Part shown: positions 1-7,466 of the stretch, one piece after another
Position numbering within the stretch: position 1 is the first letter of the stretch
How the letters are laid out: each line of letters starts with the position of its first letter
Assembly: GCA_016763335.1 (NCBI GenBank)
Contig: JAESUD010000249.1
Span: forward strand, 1-9,056
Length of the DNA stretch: 9,056 bases
Source of the DNA: Emcibacteraceae bacterium
Lineage (GTDB): Bacteria; Pseudomonadota; Alphaproteobacteria; Sphingomonadales; Emcibacteraceae
Direction: 5' to 3'
The notes under the pieces: generated by a model
The model's database searches: none
The model's input: only the letters and a program-made list of their open reading frames with translations
Told to the model about the DNA's origin: nothing
Position numbers and translations under genes: made by a program

Positions 1-147
1 AAAATAAAATTAAACAAAATATTAAGATTACTTTAACTCTTTAATTTATATGTTTTTTAAATATTACTTTTTACATTTAACGAATAATAAATCTTAAGGC
101 ATTACAAGTCTGGAATATGTAAAATTTTATCAATTTCAAATAAATGG

Positions 148-176
148 TTACAAACGAGATCAGAACAATATATAAA
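148..176 (+). promoter_or_regulatory. Candidate sigma-70-type promoter of the secretion operon
   Basis: A -10-like TATAAA (171-176, five of six matches to TATAAT) lies 17 bases downstream of TTACAA (148-153, a weak three-of-six -35). The spacing is ideal and the distance to the start codon at 239 would give a leader of roughly 55 bases. In DNA this AT-rich, a TATAAA-like hexamer is expected by chance, so this is a candidate only. Confidence 0.25.
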
Positions 177-184
177 AAATTAGT

Positions 185-206
185 ATGGTTAATTTTTATG
201 GTTAAT
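185..206 (+). repeat. Tandem 9-mer ATGGTTAAT, 13-base period
   Basis: ATGGTTAAT occurs at 185-193 and again at 198-206. A shorter copy of its first seven bases lies at 144-150. The repeats sit between the candidate promoter and the first start codon, where a regulator could bind, but no known operator is recognised and the low sequence complexity makes chance plausible. Confidence 0.35.
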
Positions 207-238
207 ATAGCTCAAATAACAGTTAAAAGAAACGTTTT

Positions 239-961
239 ATGATACAAAATAACAATAATATTTCAGAAAATACTTTTGAGAAAATATGGCAAGGCCTTAA
301 ACCTGTCTTAAGGACTGATATAATATTGTCATCGGCAGCAATAAATATATTGTCCCTGGCACTGCCGATGGTACTTTTGCAAGTATATGACCGATTAATT
401 CCAAATCAGGCTCTCAACACTTTAAGTATACTAATCATTGGTTTATGCGTTGTTCTTCTGCTTGATGTTTTTCTCCGCACCGCCAGGTCATATCTTGTGG
501 GATGGATTGGTGCACAATATGAGCATGAAACCGGATGCGACGCCATGAGTAAAATCCTGCGCGGAGATTTAAACGAACTTGAATCGGTAGCCTCCGGTGA
601 ACAGCTTGACCGACTAAACTCCATAGATTCTATTCGTGATTTTTATGGCAGCCAAGCTAGCCTAGCGGTTATGGACTTGCCGTTTGTTTTACTCTTTCTC
701 GGTATATTAGCCTATATTGGTACATGGCTAGTTCTGGTTCCTATAGTGCTACTCGTCCTATTAGGTTGGATTGCTTTTAAACTTGGTATTCACCTACGCG
801 AGTCCATCGAAGATGACACTTTATGGGAAGACCGGAAATACAGTTTTATAATAGAAGTATTACGCGGCATACATTCTGTCAAAAGTATGGCTATGGAAAG
901 CCTTATGGATCGTCGTTATGAAAAGCTCATGGAAAATTGTTCAAAATCAGTTATAATGTAA
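239..961 (+). CDS. N-terminal fragment: ABC exporter membrane domain, helices 1-4
   Basis: The 240-residue fragment carries the first part of an ABC type-1 exporter membrane domain. Hydrophobic segments lie at about residues 29-50, 58-78, 141-160 and 163-184. The motif LPMVLLQVYDRLIPNQ (about 42-57) is typical of type I secretion permease/ATPases of the LapB and PrtD kind, as is the coupling-helix region near DRKYSFIIEVLRGIHSVK. It has no N-terminal C39-like domain, unlike the next gene. It stops at TAA 959-961 shortly before the fifth helix, so alone it lacks two helices and the ATPase and would not be a functional transporter half. Confidence 0.75.
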   Translation: MIQNNNNISENTFEKIWQGLKPVLRTDIILSSAAINILSLALPMVLLQVYDRLIPNQALNTLSILIIGLCVVLLLDVFLRTARSYLVGWIGAQYEHETGCDAMSKILRGDLNELESVASGEQLDRLNSIDSIRDFYGSQASLAVMDLPFVLLFLGILAYIGTWLVLVPIVLLVLLGWIAFKLGIHLRESIEDDTLWEDRKYSFIIEVLRGIHSVKSMAMESLMDRRYEKLMENCSKSVIM

Positions 962-1935
962 TTTATCTTAATAGCCTTGCTCAAGGGATCGGCACCACTT
1001 TTTCACAAATCACAATGGTGGCCGTCGCTGGCATTGGCAGCTTACTCGTCATCCAAAATGAAATTACACTTGGTGCTCTTGCAGCAAGCATTCTACTCTC
1101 AGGCCGTACCGTGCAGCCACTCTTACGCGCACTCGGTATCTGGACAAGGTTTCAACATATTCAAATTGCCCATGATAAACTTACGAAGATTGATGAAATT
1201 AAGCAGGAACGTGTAGAAGAAACTGTGGATGTCAATAGAGTAGAAACTATAGAATTAAAGAATTTTAGCTTCAAATATAACGAAGATGATGATTTTGCAC
1301 TTAATAATATCAATCTGAAACTAAACCACGGCGACATAATCGGTATTCGTGGTGGTAACAGTAGCGGTAAATCCACACTGCTTTGGGCGATGATGGGGGG
1401 CCTAACCCCGACAAAGGGTGAATTGCTTATTAACGGTAAAAACCCAGAAACTTATAGCACGAACAGCATCCGTAGCCGTATGGCCTACCTACCAAGCCAT
1501 CCAATTATGTTTCAAGGTACTATTATGGATAACCTGACAATGTTTCAGGGGGATGATAAAATCGATTCAGTGATGAAAGCGTCAGAACATATGGATTTAA
1601 ACCAAATCCTGGTCCGCATGCCCGAAGGGTTTGAAACAATGGTTGGCGACGCGTCACAAAATGAACTCCCTGCCGGTATTGTGCAAAGAATCGCAATAAT
1701 ACGGGCTCTTGCTACTAATCCTGACGTCATTTTATTTGATGAAGCTAACTCTGGTCTTGATAGTAGCTCAGATGAAGATTTGAAAAATCTGATGGAAAAG
1801 CTTAAAGGAAAATGTACAATTATATTGGTTAGTTTCCGACCTTCCTTGCTTAAACTGGCAGATAAAATTTACGACTTAAAAGAAGGTGAACTTACAGAAG
1901 TTAAAGCCTCAAATTCTAAAGGGGGAGCAAGCTGA
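937..1935 (+). CDS. C-terminal fragment: helices 5-6 and degenerate ATPase domain
   Basis: This frame holds the rest of the exporter half. The nominal start at 937 is a TTG inside the upstream frame and is probably not a real start. Residues 23-40 and 44-57 resemble membrane helices 5 and 6. The ATPase domain follows: Walker A GGNSSGKST (139-147), Walker B VILFDEAN (264-271) with the catalytic-type Glu269, and D-loop SGLD (272-275). Three usual motifs differ. The Q-loop reads YLPSHP (Ser187 instead of Gln), the signature reads LPAGI (244-248) instead of LSGGQ, and the H-loop reads LVSFRPS with Phe300 in place of His. Such losses are known from the inactive ATP site of heterodimeric ABC exporters, so this is likely the regulatory half of a pair. 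A strong ribosome binding site, GGGGGAG (1921-1927), at its 3' end serves the next gene. Confidence 0.8.
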   Translation: MFKISYNVIYLNSLAQGIGTTFSQITMVAVAGIGSLLVIQNEITLGALAASILLSGRTVQPLLRALGIWTRFQHIQIAHDKLTKIDEIKQERVEETVDVNRVETIELKNFSFKYNEDDDFALNNINLKLNHGDIIGIRGGNSSGKSTLLWAMMGGLTPTKGELLINGKNPETYSTNSIRSRMAYLPSHPIMFQGTIMDNLTMFQGDDKIDSVMKASEHMDLNQILVRMPEGFETMVGDASQNELPAGIVQRIAIIRALATNPDVILFDEANSGLDSSSDEDLKNLMEKLKGKCTIILVSFRPSLLKLADKIYDLKEGELTEVKASNSKGGAS

Positions 1936-4133
1936 TGGAAAAAACAGGTAACCGGCTAATCGTCGCAAAAGCCGATCAATTCGAACACGCCCTTAACACC
2001 GGTAAAATTGGTTCTTTCAATGCAGAATCGTCATTTGCTGCTTGCATATTACCTTTGTTGCAAGCACTCGGATGGCGCGGACAAACAAGATATTTGTTTG
2101 AAGCCCTGCCCCATTTTGCAGATACACTGACATTAACAGAACTTCGTAATACTCTTGCCCACCTTCATTATAAAACGGAACAAGTTGAAGATGTTGACTT
2201 GAATGTTGTTGATGATCGCCTTTTCCCGTGCCTGTTCACGAACAATGATGGGAAACCATATGTTCTTCTGGCTAGAGACGATAAAGGAATAAAGGTTTTT
2301 GATAGCGAGCTTAAATCTGAAGTCTACCTTGATGAAAGTGAAATAATTGGCAACGCCTATTTCCTTTCTAGCAAACATGACAGCCAGACCAACAAAGAAA
2401 CAGATGCCGCCCCGGCGGAAAATTGGGTTACTGAACTTTTCTTCCGATTTAAAAAGGAAATAAAAGAACTTCTCTGGATGACATTCTTGCTCAATATTTT
2501 TGCGCTTTTGGTTCCACTTTTTATCATGACCGTATATGATCAGGTAATCCCATCACAATCGAGCATGACCCTACTCTATTTAATGATGGGTATTGGCTTT
2601 GCTATTATTTGTGAGATTGTCCTTCGAATACATCGCTCAAAATTTGTTTCCTATATTGGTGCAAGGGTTGAAAATATTGTCGCTACGGCCACGTTCGAAA
2701 AATTATTAGGCTTACCGGCAATAATGACTGAATCGGCCCCTATTGGCACACAGGTTTCCAGGTTAAAAGAATTCGACGTCATAAAAGGTCTGTTTTCAAG
2801 TACTCTTATAAATGTGGTCTTGGAACTGCCGTTTGTTTTAATTTTTATTGCCGTGATCGCTTCGATTGCTGGTTCTTTGGCGTTAATTCCGATAGCCATG
2901 ATGTTTATTTTCATTATTACCGCTATGATTATGATCCCTGCTACTAAGCGCCGGGTTAATAAATCATCCAAGGCTCGTGCGAAAAAACATGGTTTTCTTG
3001 TTGAGACACTCACAAACTTAAGGACCATTAAACAAACGGCGTCTGAAGAGGCATGGCATAAACGTTACCGTGACCTTTCCGCAGAATCCGCATATACGCA
3101 ATTCAAGTCTGCTCAAGTATCGTTTCTCTTACAAAGCATGGCCCAAGCCATTATGCTTGCTTCCGGTGTGGCAACAGTTGGTTTTGGCGTTATCAAAGTC
3201 ATCGATGGTGAAATGACAATCGGCGCAATGATCGCTACAATGGCTTTAATTTGGCGTGTGCTTTCACCATTGCAAAATCTATTTTTAACACTGACAAGAC
3301 TTGAACATACTCTTAGCAGTATCAAACAGATCAATAGTTTGATGAAATTAAAAACTGAGGCAAACCCGAACCCGGATAATATCAGCCAACGTGAATTTGT
3401 AGGTCATATTTTGTTTGACCGTGTGAGCTTCCGTTACCGCCAGGGTAGCGAACCAGCCCTGCTTGGCACCAGCTTTGAGGTAATGCCAAATGAAATGCTG
3501 GCCATAATCGGGGCTAATGCGTCTGGTAAATCAACCATATTAAAAATTATCCTTGCCATGTACCAAAATCAGGCAGGACAGGTGATTGTTGACGGCATGG
3601 ATATACGTCAAATCAATCCATTAACATTAAGGCAGAGTATTGCATATGTGCCGCAAGAAGCACGTTTTTTCCACGGAACGATCGCACAAAACCTGCGCCT
3701 TTCTCATCCTACTGCTTCCGATGAGGAATTGCAGGAAGCCTGTGAAATAGCAAATCTGTCTGGTGATATTGATAAACTGCCAGAAGGAATTGAAACAAGA
3801 ATTGGTGACCATACGGTTCACGGAATGGCATCTGGTTTCAAACAACGATTGTCACTGGCAAGGGCCTTTTTGAAAAAATCACCAATATTATTACTTGACG
3901 AGCCAGCACAGACGCTCGACTTTGAAGCCGATCAGGCTTTCATAAACTCACTTAAAAAATTAAAAGGAACCTGCACGATTATTATGATCTCGCATCGTCC
4001 AAGCCATATCAAGCTTTGTGACAAGGTTCTTACAATGGAAAATGGAATGGTTGTAAATCTGGAAACTCCAGAAGAGCTTTACCAAATACCCACCCAACAA
4101 ACACCGTTAGTAGAAGATGGGAATACTGCATAA
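1935..4133 (+). CDS. Type I secretion ABC permease/ATPase with C39-like domain
   Basis: This 732-residue protein is an inner membrane ABC exporter of the type I secretion family. Residues about 10-145 resemble a C39 peptidase-like domain. The catalytic Cys position appears to hold Ser (ESSFAACILPLL, residues 31-42) and no active-site His is evident, so it should bind substrate rather than cleave it, as the C39-like domain of HlyB does. The membrane domain covers about 175-460 with helices near 180-200, 211-230, 290-310, 315-335, 398-420 and 425-450. The ATPase domain has Walker A GANASGKST (526-534), Q-loop YVPQ (Gln574), signature MASGF (631-635, unlike LSGGQ), Walker B ILLLDEP (Asp655, Glu656), D-loop TLD and H-loop ISHRPS (His687). 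It therefore keeps the catalytic residues missing in the preceding subunit. Its ATG overlaps the previous stop, behind GGGGGAG seven bases upstream; its own stop overlaps the adaptor gene start. Confidence 0.9.
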   Translation: MEKTGNRLIVAKADQFEHALNTGKIGSFNAESSFAACILPLLQALGWRGQTRYLFEALPHFADTLTLTELRNTLAHLHYKTEQVEDVDLNVVDDRLFPCLFTNNDGKPYVLLARDDKGIKVFDSELKSEVYLDESEIIGNAYFLSSKHDSQTNKETDAAPAENWVTELFFRFKKEIKELLWMTFLLNIFALLVPLFIMTVYDQVIPSQSSMTLLYLMMGIGFAIICEIVLRIHRSKFVSYIGARVENIVATATFEKLLGLPAIMTESAPIGTQVSRLKEFDVIKGLFSSTLINVVLELPFVLIFIAVIASIAGSLALIPIAMMFIFIITAMIMIPATKRRVNKSSKARAKKHGFLVETLTNLRTIKQTASEEAWHKRYRDLSAESAYTQFKSAQVSFLLQSMAQAIMLASGVATVGFGVIKVIDGEMTIGAMIATMALIWRVLSPLQNLFLTLTRLEHTLSSIKQINSLMKLKTEANPNPDNISQREFVGHILFDRVSFRYRQGSEPALLGTSFEVMPNEMLAIIGANASGKSTILKIILAMYQNQAGQVIVDGMDIRQINPLTLRQSIAYVPQEARFFHGTIAQNLRLSHPTASDEELQEACEIANLSGDIDKLPEGIETRIGDHTVHGMASGFKQRLSLARAFLKKSPILLLDEPAQTLDFEADQAFINSLKKLKGTCTIIMISHRPSHIKLCDKVLTMENGMVVNLETPEELYQIPTQQTPLVEDGNTA

Positions 4134-5554
4134 TGACTGATGAAAATAAAAATACTCCAGATGAAAATAATGAAGGTTCAAAAGCCATAACATTAAATTC
4201 CGAAAAAAAAGGACTTGCTTCAATCATTGGAGACACCAAGAAACCCACACAATTTTATGCTAAGTTTCTTTCACGTGCGACTTTGCTCGAAGAAGCGGGT
4301 CCGCCGAAATCATCTATCAACACAATTCGCATAATTGTTAGTATTATAGTGGTCTTAATTATAGGTTCCGTCTTTGGAACAATAAATGAGACAAGTGTCG
4401 CACAGGGCGAAATCGTTCCCGCGACCTCAGTGCAGCCAGTTCAGCATCTTGAAGGCGGTATCGTTGACGAAGTGCTTGTTAAAGACGGCGATATAGTGAA
4501 AAAAGGTCAAACACTTATTCAACTTGAAGCAACAGCAACTCTCTCCGAATTAAATAGAGTAAGAGCACGTTATGTCTCTCTGGATATGCAGATGCGCCGC
4601 CTCCGTGATTTTGCCCTTAATGAAGAAGCTGACTTTTCAGATTATCAGGATGAATACCCTGTTATTTCTCTAGACCAGGAAAAAATTCTCAACCAGCAAA
4701 AACAATCCCGTGCTGCACAGGAAAAAGTTTATATTTCAAGAATAGCCAATTCAAGAAACCAGCTTGTGGTTTTGAAACAACAAGAATCTTCTCAAAAACA
4801 AGCAATGGAAATAGTTGGTGAAGAGCTCAAAATTCGTGAAGAATTAACAGAGAAAGGCTTGGGATCAAAACTTCGCCTTCTAGAAATTCAACGTGAATAT
4901 GTCAACGTCAAGGGACAGCATGATACAACAGTTGAACAAAAAACCGGTATCGTTGCAAATATCAACGAGGCAGAAGGAAACCTTGTCCAATTACGTGAAA
5001 GTTTAAATTCAGATGCCCTTTCTCAGCTTGGTCAAATGATCGAGGAAAGTGTTCAGCTACAATCCGAGCTTAAAAGACTTAATAATAAAGTCGCACGACT
5101 TAGCATCACTTCTCCCGTTGATGGCATTGTAAAAGGCCTTAAATACCGCTCATACGCAAGTGTTATTCCACCGGGTGATCTCATTGCCCAAATCGTGCCA
5201 AATGGTGATAACTTGATTGCAGAAGTTCGCATTTCGCCTCGTGATGTTGGTCATGTGAAAATTGGCAGTGAAGTCACTCTCAAAGTAGATACTTATAATT
5301 ATTCACTATACGGTGGCATTAAATCCAAACTTACGAATGTCTCTGCTTCATCATATATTGATGAACAAGGTAATAGCTATTTCAAAGGATATATTGAACT
5401 ACCGCAAAATTATGTTGGTGGTGATGGTTCTATTAACCGCGTTACCCCGGGAATGACGTTGGTGGCAGATATTAAAACTGGGGAAAAATCCCTAATGGCT
5501 TATTTGATGAAACCAATAAACAATGCCATAGACACATCTTTCAGAGAAAGATAA
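4133..5554 (+). CDS. HlyD family type I secretion periplasmic adaptor
   Basis: This 473-residue membrane-fusion protein bridges the ABC pair in the inner membrane to a TolC-like outer membrane channel. A hydrophilic, Asn/Glu-rich cytoplasmic tail (about 1-60) precedes one membrane helix (64-83). The first half of a lipoyl-like domain follows (HLEGGIVDEVLVKDGDIVKKG, about 105-125), then a long coiled-coil hairpin (about 135-320), the second lipoyl half (ITSPVDGIVKGL, 325-336) and a beta-barrel domain. The C-terminal TPGMTLVADIKTGEKSL (438-454) is the classic HlyD-family ending. At the hairpin turn, Arg235, Leu238 and Ser245 are spaced like the Arg-Leu-Ser motif with which adaptors contact TolC. 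The start ATG overlaps the upstream stop (TAATG), and a strong terminator follows 13 bases after the stop. No tolC gene is nearby, so the channel must be encoded elsewhere. Confidence 0.93.
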   Translation: MTDENKNTPDENNEGSKAITLNSEKKGLASIIGDTKKPTQFYAKFLSRATLLEEAGPPKSSINTIRIIVSIIVVLIIGSVFGTINETSVAQGEIVPATSVQPVQHLEGGIVDEVLVKDGDIVKKGQTLIQLEATATLSELNRVRARYVSLDMQMRRLRDFALNEEADFSDYQDEYPVISLDQEKILNQQKQSRAAQEKVYISRIANSRNQLVVLKQQESSQKQAMEIVGEELKIREELTEKGLGSKLRLLEIQREYVNVKGQHDTTVEQKTGIVANINEAEGNLVQLRESLNSDALSQLGQMIEESVQLQSELKRLNNKVARLSITSPVDGIVKGLKYRSYASVIPPGDLIAQIVPNGDNLIAEVRISPRDVGHVKIGSEVTLKVDTYNYSLYGGIKSKLTNVSASSYIDEQGNSYFKGYIELPQNYVGGDGSINRVTPGMTLVADIKTGEKSLMAYLMKPINNAIDTSFRER

Positions 5555-5567
5555 CAATCAGAAAAAC

Positions 5568-5603
5568 AAAAAGCCCCGCTAGATTACAAGCGGGGCTTTT
5601 TTT
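5568..5603. terminator. Bidirectional intrinsic terminator between convergent operons
   Basis: A perfect GC-rich stem, GCCCCGCT (5573-5580) with AGCGGGGC (5589-5596), encloses an 8-base loop. Seven T follow on the + strand (5597-5603) and five A precede it (5568-5572), giving a T-tract on the - strand as well. It lies between the adaptor stop (5554) and the gshB stop (5616), so it can end both transcripts. Confidence 0.93.
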
Positions 5604-5615
5604 GTATCTTATAGA

Positions 5616-6557
5616 TTATAATTTTCGTTCAATCGCATCCCATAGAAGTGACGCGATATCAGTACCGTCAAAGCGTTGAATTTCCTGAATACCTGTTGGT
5701 GAAGTCACATTTATTTCCGTTAGGTAATCACCAATAACATCAATGCCGACAAAAATTTGTCCCTGTTCTTTTAAAATGGGACCAATCGCCTGACAAATTT
5801 CATGTTCCCGGGCGGTAAGCTCTGTTTTTCTAGCCTCCCCGCCTACATGCATGTTTGACCTTACTTCGCCTTCTCCCGGCACTCGGTTTATGGCACCAAC
5901 GGCCTCACCGTCTACAAGGATAATTCGCTTATCACCCTTTCTCACATCGGAAAGGTATTTTTGCACAATAAACGGTTCGGTGTAAAATTCCTGAAACATT
6001 TCAATTAGGCTAGATAAGTTTTGATCATCTTCCCTGATGCGAAAAACGCCCGCACCGCCGTTACCATAAAGCGGTTTGACGATAATATCACCATATTCAC
6101 GGCGGAATGCTTTAACGTCATCTGTGTTCATGGTGATAAGCGTCGGTGGCATCAAATCTGGAAACCGGGTAAGGAATATTTTCTCAGGCGCATTTCGCAC
6201 GGACGTAGGATCATTAACCACCAGGGTCTTTGGGTGGATATGTTCCAAAATATGAGTGGCAGTGATATAACCCATATGAAATGGCGGATCCTGACGCATT
6301 AAAATGACATCAATATCTGACCCTAAGTCCATATGTGTACTTTCGCCAACTGTATAATGATTACCTTGCTCTCTTCTAAATTCAAGCGGCTTTGCATGTG
6401 CTTTCACTTTATCATTAACAAATGACATGTCTTCTACAAGATAATGGAAAAGCTTATGGCCGCGTTTCTGGGCCTCAAGCCCCATGGCAAATGTACTATC
6501 ACCATTAATATCGATGCTTTCTACCGGGTCCATTTGCAGTGCAACATTTAAACTCAT
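5616..6557 (-). CDS. gshB: Glutathione synthase (EC 6.3.2.3)
   Basis: This cytoplasmic ATP-grasp ligase joins gamma-glutamylcysteine and glycine to make glutathione, the second step of the pathway. At 313 residues it has the usual length of bacterial GshB. Family motifs are present in order: [19 protein letters not shown] (about 87-105), [15 protein letters not shown] (114-128), the ATP-grasp loop [14 protein letters not shown] (161-174), [17 protein letters not shown] (about 224-240) and the metal- and substrate-binding [13 protein letters not shown] (281-293). The ATG lies three bases after the stop of the upstream SirB1 gene. An AAGG-containing ribosome binding site sits within that gene's last codons. 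It is the last gene of the rsmI operon and ends at the shared terminator. Gamma-glutamylcysteine ligase (gshA) is not in the window. Confidence 0.97.
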   Translation of the reverse strand: MSLNVALQMDPVESIDINGDSTFAMGLEAQKRGHKLFHYLVEDMSFVNDKVKAHAKPLEFRREQGNHYTVGESTHMDLGSDIDVILMRQDPPFHMGYITATHILEHIHPKTLVVNDPTSVRNAPEKIFLTRFPDLMPPTLITMNTDDVKAFRREYGDIIVKPLYGNGGAGVFRIREDDQNLSSLIEMFQEFYTEPFIVQKYLSDVRKGDKRIILVDGEAVGAINRVPGEGEVRSNMHVGGEARKTELTAREHEICQAIGPILKEQGQIFVGIDVIGDYLTEINVTSPTGIQEIQRFDGTDIASLLWDAIERKL

Positions 6558-6560
6558 TTT

Positions 6561-7466
6561 TTATTCGCCTTTATCAATATCGCCTTTAATAAGTTCAAAT
6601 ACATTTGGCTTATCATAGGCACGCATTTCTTTTAAGGTGCTGAGGATATGTTTTCGCATATCCTTATTGTCACTATCCATATTATCATCCATATAATCCA
6701 AACAGTCGATCAGGTTTTTCTTTCCTTCATCGGCATTTTTGGTATGGATTTGCAGCATCCCAAGTTCATATTTATGCACGATTTTCTCAGGGTCAATATA
6801 GATGGTTCTTTTTAATGCATTCATTGCCAGATCAAAATCACTGACATTCAGGCAACGTATCTTAATATTATTCAGCAGCCGCACCAAAATCGCACGTTTT
6901 CCTAGCGGTGCATGATGCCATTGTTCAAGCTTTTGACTACTACCGGAAATAGTGCCGACCAATTCCCTAAGGTCATGCGCATTAAGTATTTTACCTTTAT
7001 GAAACGGATCAAGAATAACCTGGTCATTTTCACCAAAAATCCTTATTAAAAAATGAGCCGGGAAGTTTACCCCTTCCGCGTTCCATCCCTGCGCCCGTGC
7101 CGCGTGAAGGTATAATATCCCCAAACTGATCGGAAGACCGAGCCGACGGTCAATAACTGACATAAGGTTTACATTTTGCAAATCATCATAAAATTTATCG
7201 TCGCCCCTATATTCATGTCGCCCCCACATCACTTCAATCAGCGCATTTGCCCGTTGCTCGGCACTACTGGCATCATGGCCTTCACTTGCAAGGTCCAGTT
7301 TTAATATTTCTAAGTGATGATGATATTTTTGCAAAGACACACCCGGACGATCAAGACTGCCGAGCATCAGAGCTGTTACTGCCAGATCAATCTCTTCTTC
7401 CGTATTTTTACCTACATTTTTTAAAAAATTGATTTGCTTATCTAAAGTCGGAATCATTCTTACCAC
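6561..7466 (-). CDS. SirB1 family transglutaminase-like protein with TPR-like C-terminus
   Basis: The product is a soluble protein of about 300 residues of the SirB1/YchA family. Its hallmark is RRLGLPISLGILYLHAARA (107-125), then FPAHFLIR (135-142) and LDPFHKG (152-158). In transglutaminase-like folds the catalytic triad is Cys-His-Asp. Here His138 and Asp153 are present, but the Cys position appears to be Ser114, which is usual for SirB1 proteins, so enzymatic activity is doubtful. The C-terminal third (about 185-275) is helical and TPR-like (LVRLLNNIKIRCL, then FDLAMNALKRTIYIDPEKIV). The molecular role of the family is not established. The outermost start is GTG at 7466, overlapping the YraN stop. 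An ATG three codons in (7457), two bases after that stop, is at least as likely. It lies between the YraN-family gene and gshB in a compact operon. Confidence 0.88.
   Translation of the reverse strand: MVRMIPTLDKQINFLKNVGKNTEEEIDLAVTALMLGSLDRPGVSLQKYHHHLEILKLDLASEGHDASSAEQRANALIEVMWGRHEYRGDDKFYDDLQNVNLMSVIDRRLGLPISLGILYLHAARAQGWNAEGVNFPAHFLIRIFGENDQVILDPFHKGKILNAHDLRELVGTISGSSQKLEQWHHAPLGKRAILVRLLNNIKIRCLNVSDFDLAMNALKRTIYIDPEKIVHKYELGMLQIHTKNADEGKKNLIDCLDYMDDNMDSDNKDMRKHILSTLKEMRAYDKPNVFELIKGDIDKGE

Larger units (their letters stand above)
1..238. other. AT-rich non-coding leader upstream of the secretion operon
   Basis: I see no credible gene on either strand here. The stretch is strikingly AT-rich, especially the first 100 bases, compared with the genes that follow. 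It most likely holds the promoter and control sites of the secretion operon starting at 239. Visible structure is limited to a possible promoter (148-176) and three copies of the heptamer ATGGTTA (144-150, 185-191, 198-204). No convincing terminator hairpin for an upstream gene is present. The start codon at 239 has only a weak purine-rich ribosome binding site (AAAAGAAA just upstream). Confidence 0.6.
239..1935 (+). pseudogene. Type I secretion ABC transporter subunit, interrupted by a -1 frameshift
   Basis: This is one ABC exporter half (six-helix membrane domain then an ATPase domain) split over two frames. The first frame runs from ATG 239 to TAA 961; the second is open from about 937 to TGA 1935. 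Around 943-950 the reading must step back one base. Adding one A to the AAAA run at 943-946 gives ...ENCSK-ISYNVIYLNSLAQG..., a smooth continuation typical of this family, and a protein of about 565 residues. Because 300+ codons downstream remain open with Walker A, Walker B and D-loop intact, the lesion is either recent, a sequencing error, or bypassed by ribosomal slippage. No classical slippery heptamer of the X XXY YYZ type is seen. The product would be an inner membrane permease/ATPase that pairs with the downstream ABC gene, whose ATG overlaps this stop codon (TGATG). Confidence 0.75.

Noticed and set aside
1..120. Possible remnant of a mobile element or attachment site
   Set aside because: The region is AT-rich but shows no terminal inverted repeats, target duplication, tRNA fragment or transposase remnant.
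943..949. Programmed -1 ribosomal frameshift site
   Set aside because: The bases AAAATCA allow at most single-tRNA slippage on AAA; there is no X XXY YYZ heptamer, and I saw no clear stimulatory hairpin. It is kept only as an alternative in the frameshift finding.
937..960. TTG at 937 as a genuine independent start for the ATPase half
   Set aside because: It lies inside the upstream frame, has no convincing ribosome binding site, and the family protein is continuous across this point; a frameshift explains it better.
2651..3028. Minus-strand open frame of 125 codons
   Set aside because: It is antisense to the membrane domain of the second ABC gene, whose conserved sequence explains the region fully.
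6021..6302. Plus-strand open frame of 93 codons within gshB
   Set aside because: It runs antisense through conserved ATP-grasp motifs of gshB and has no independent coding evidence.
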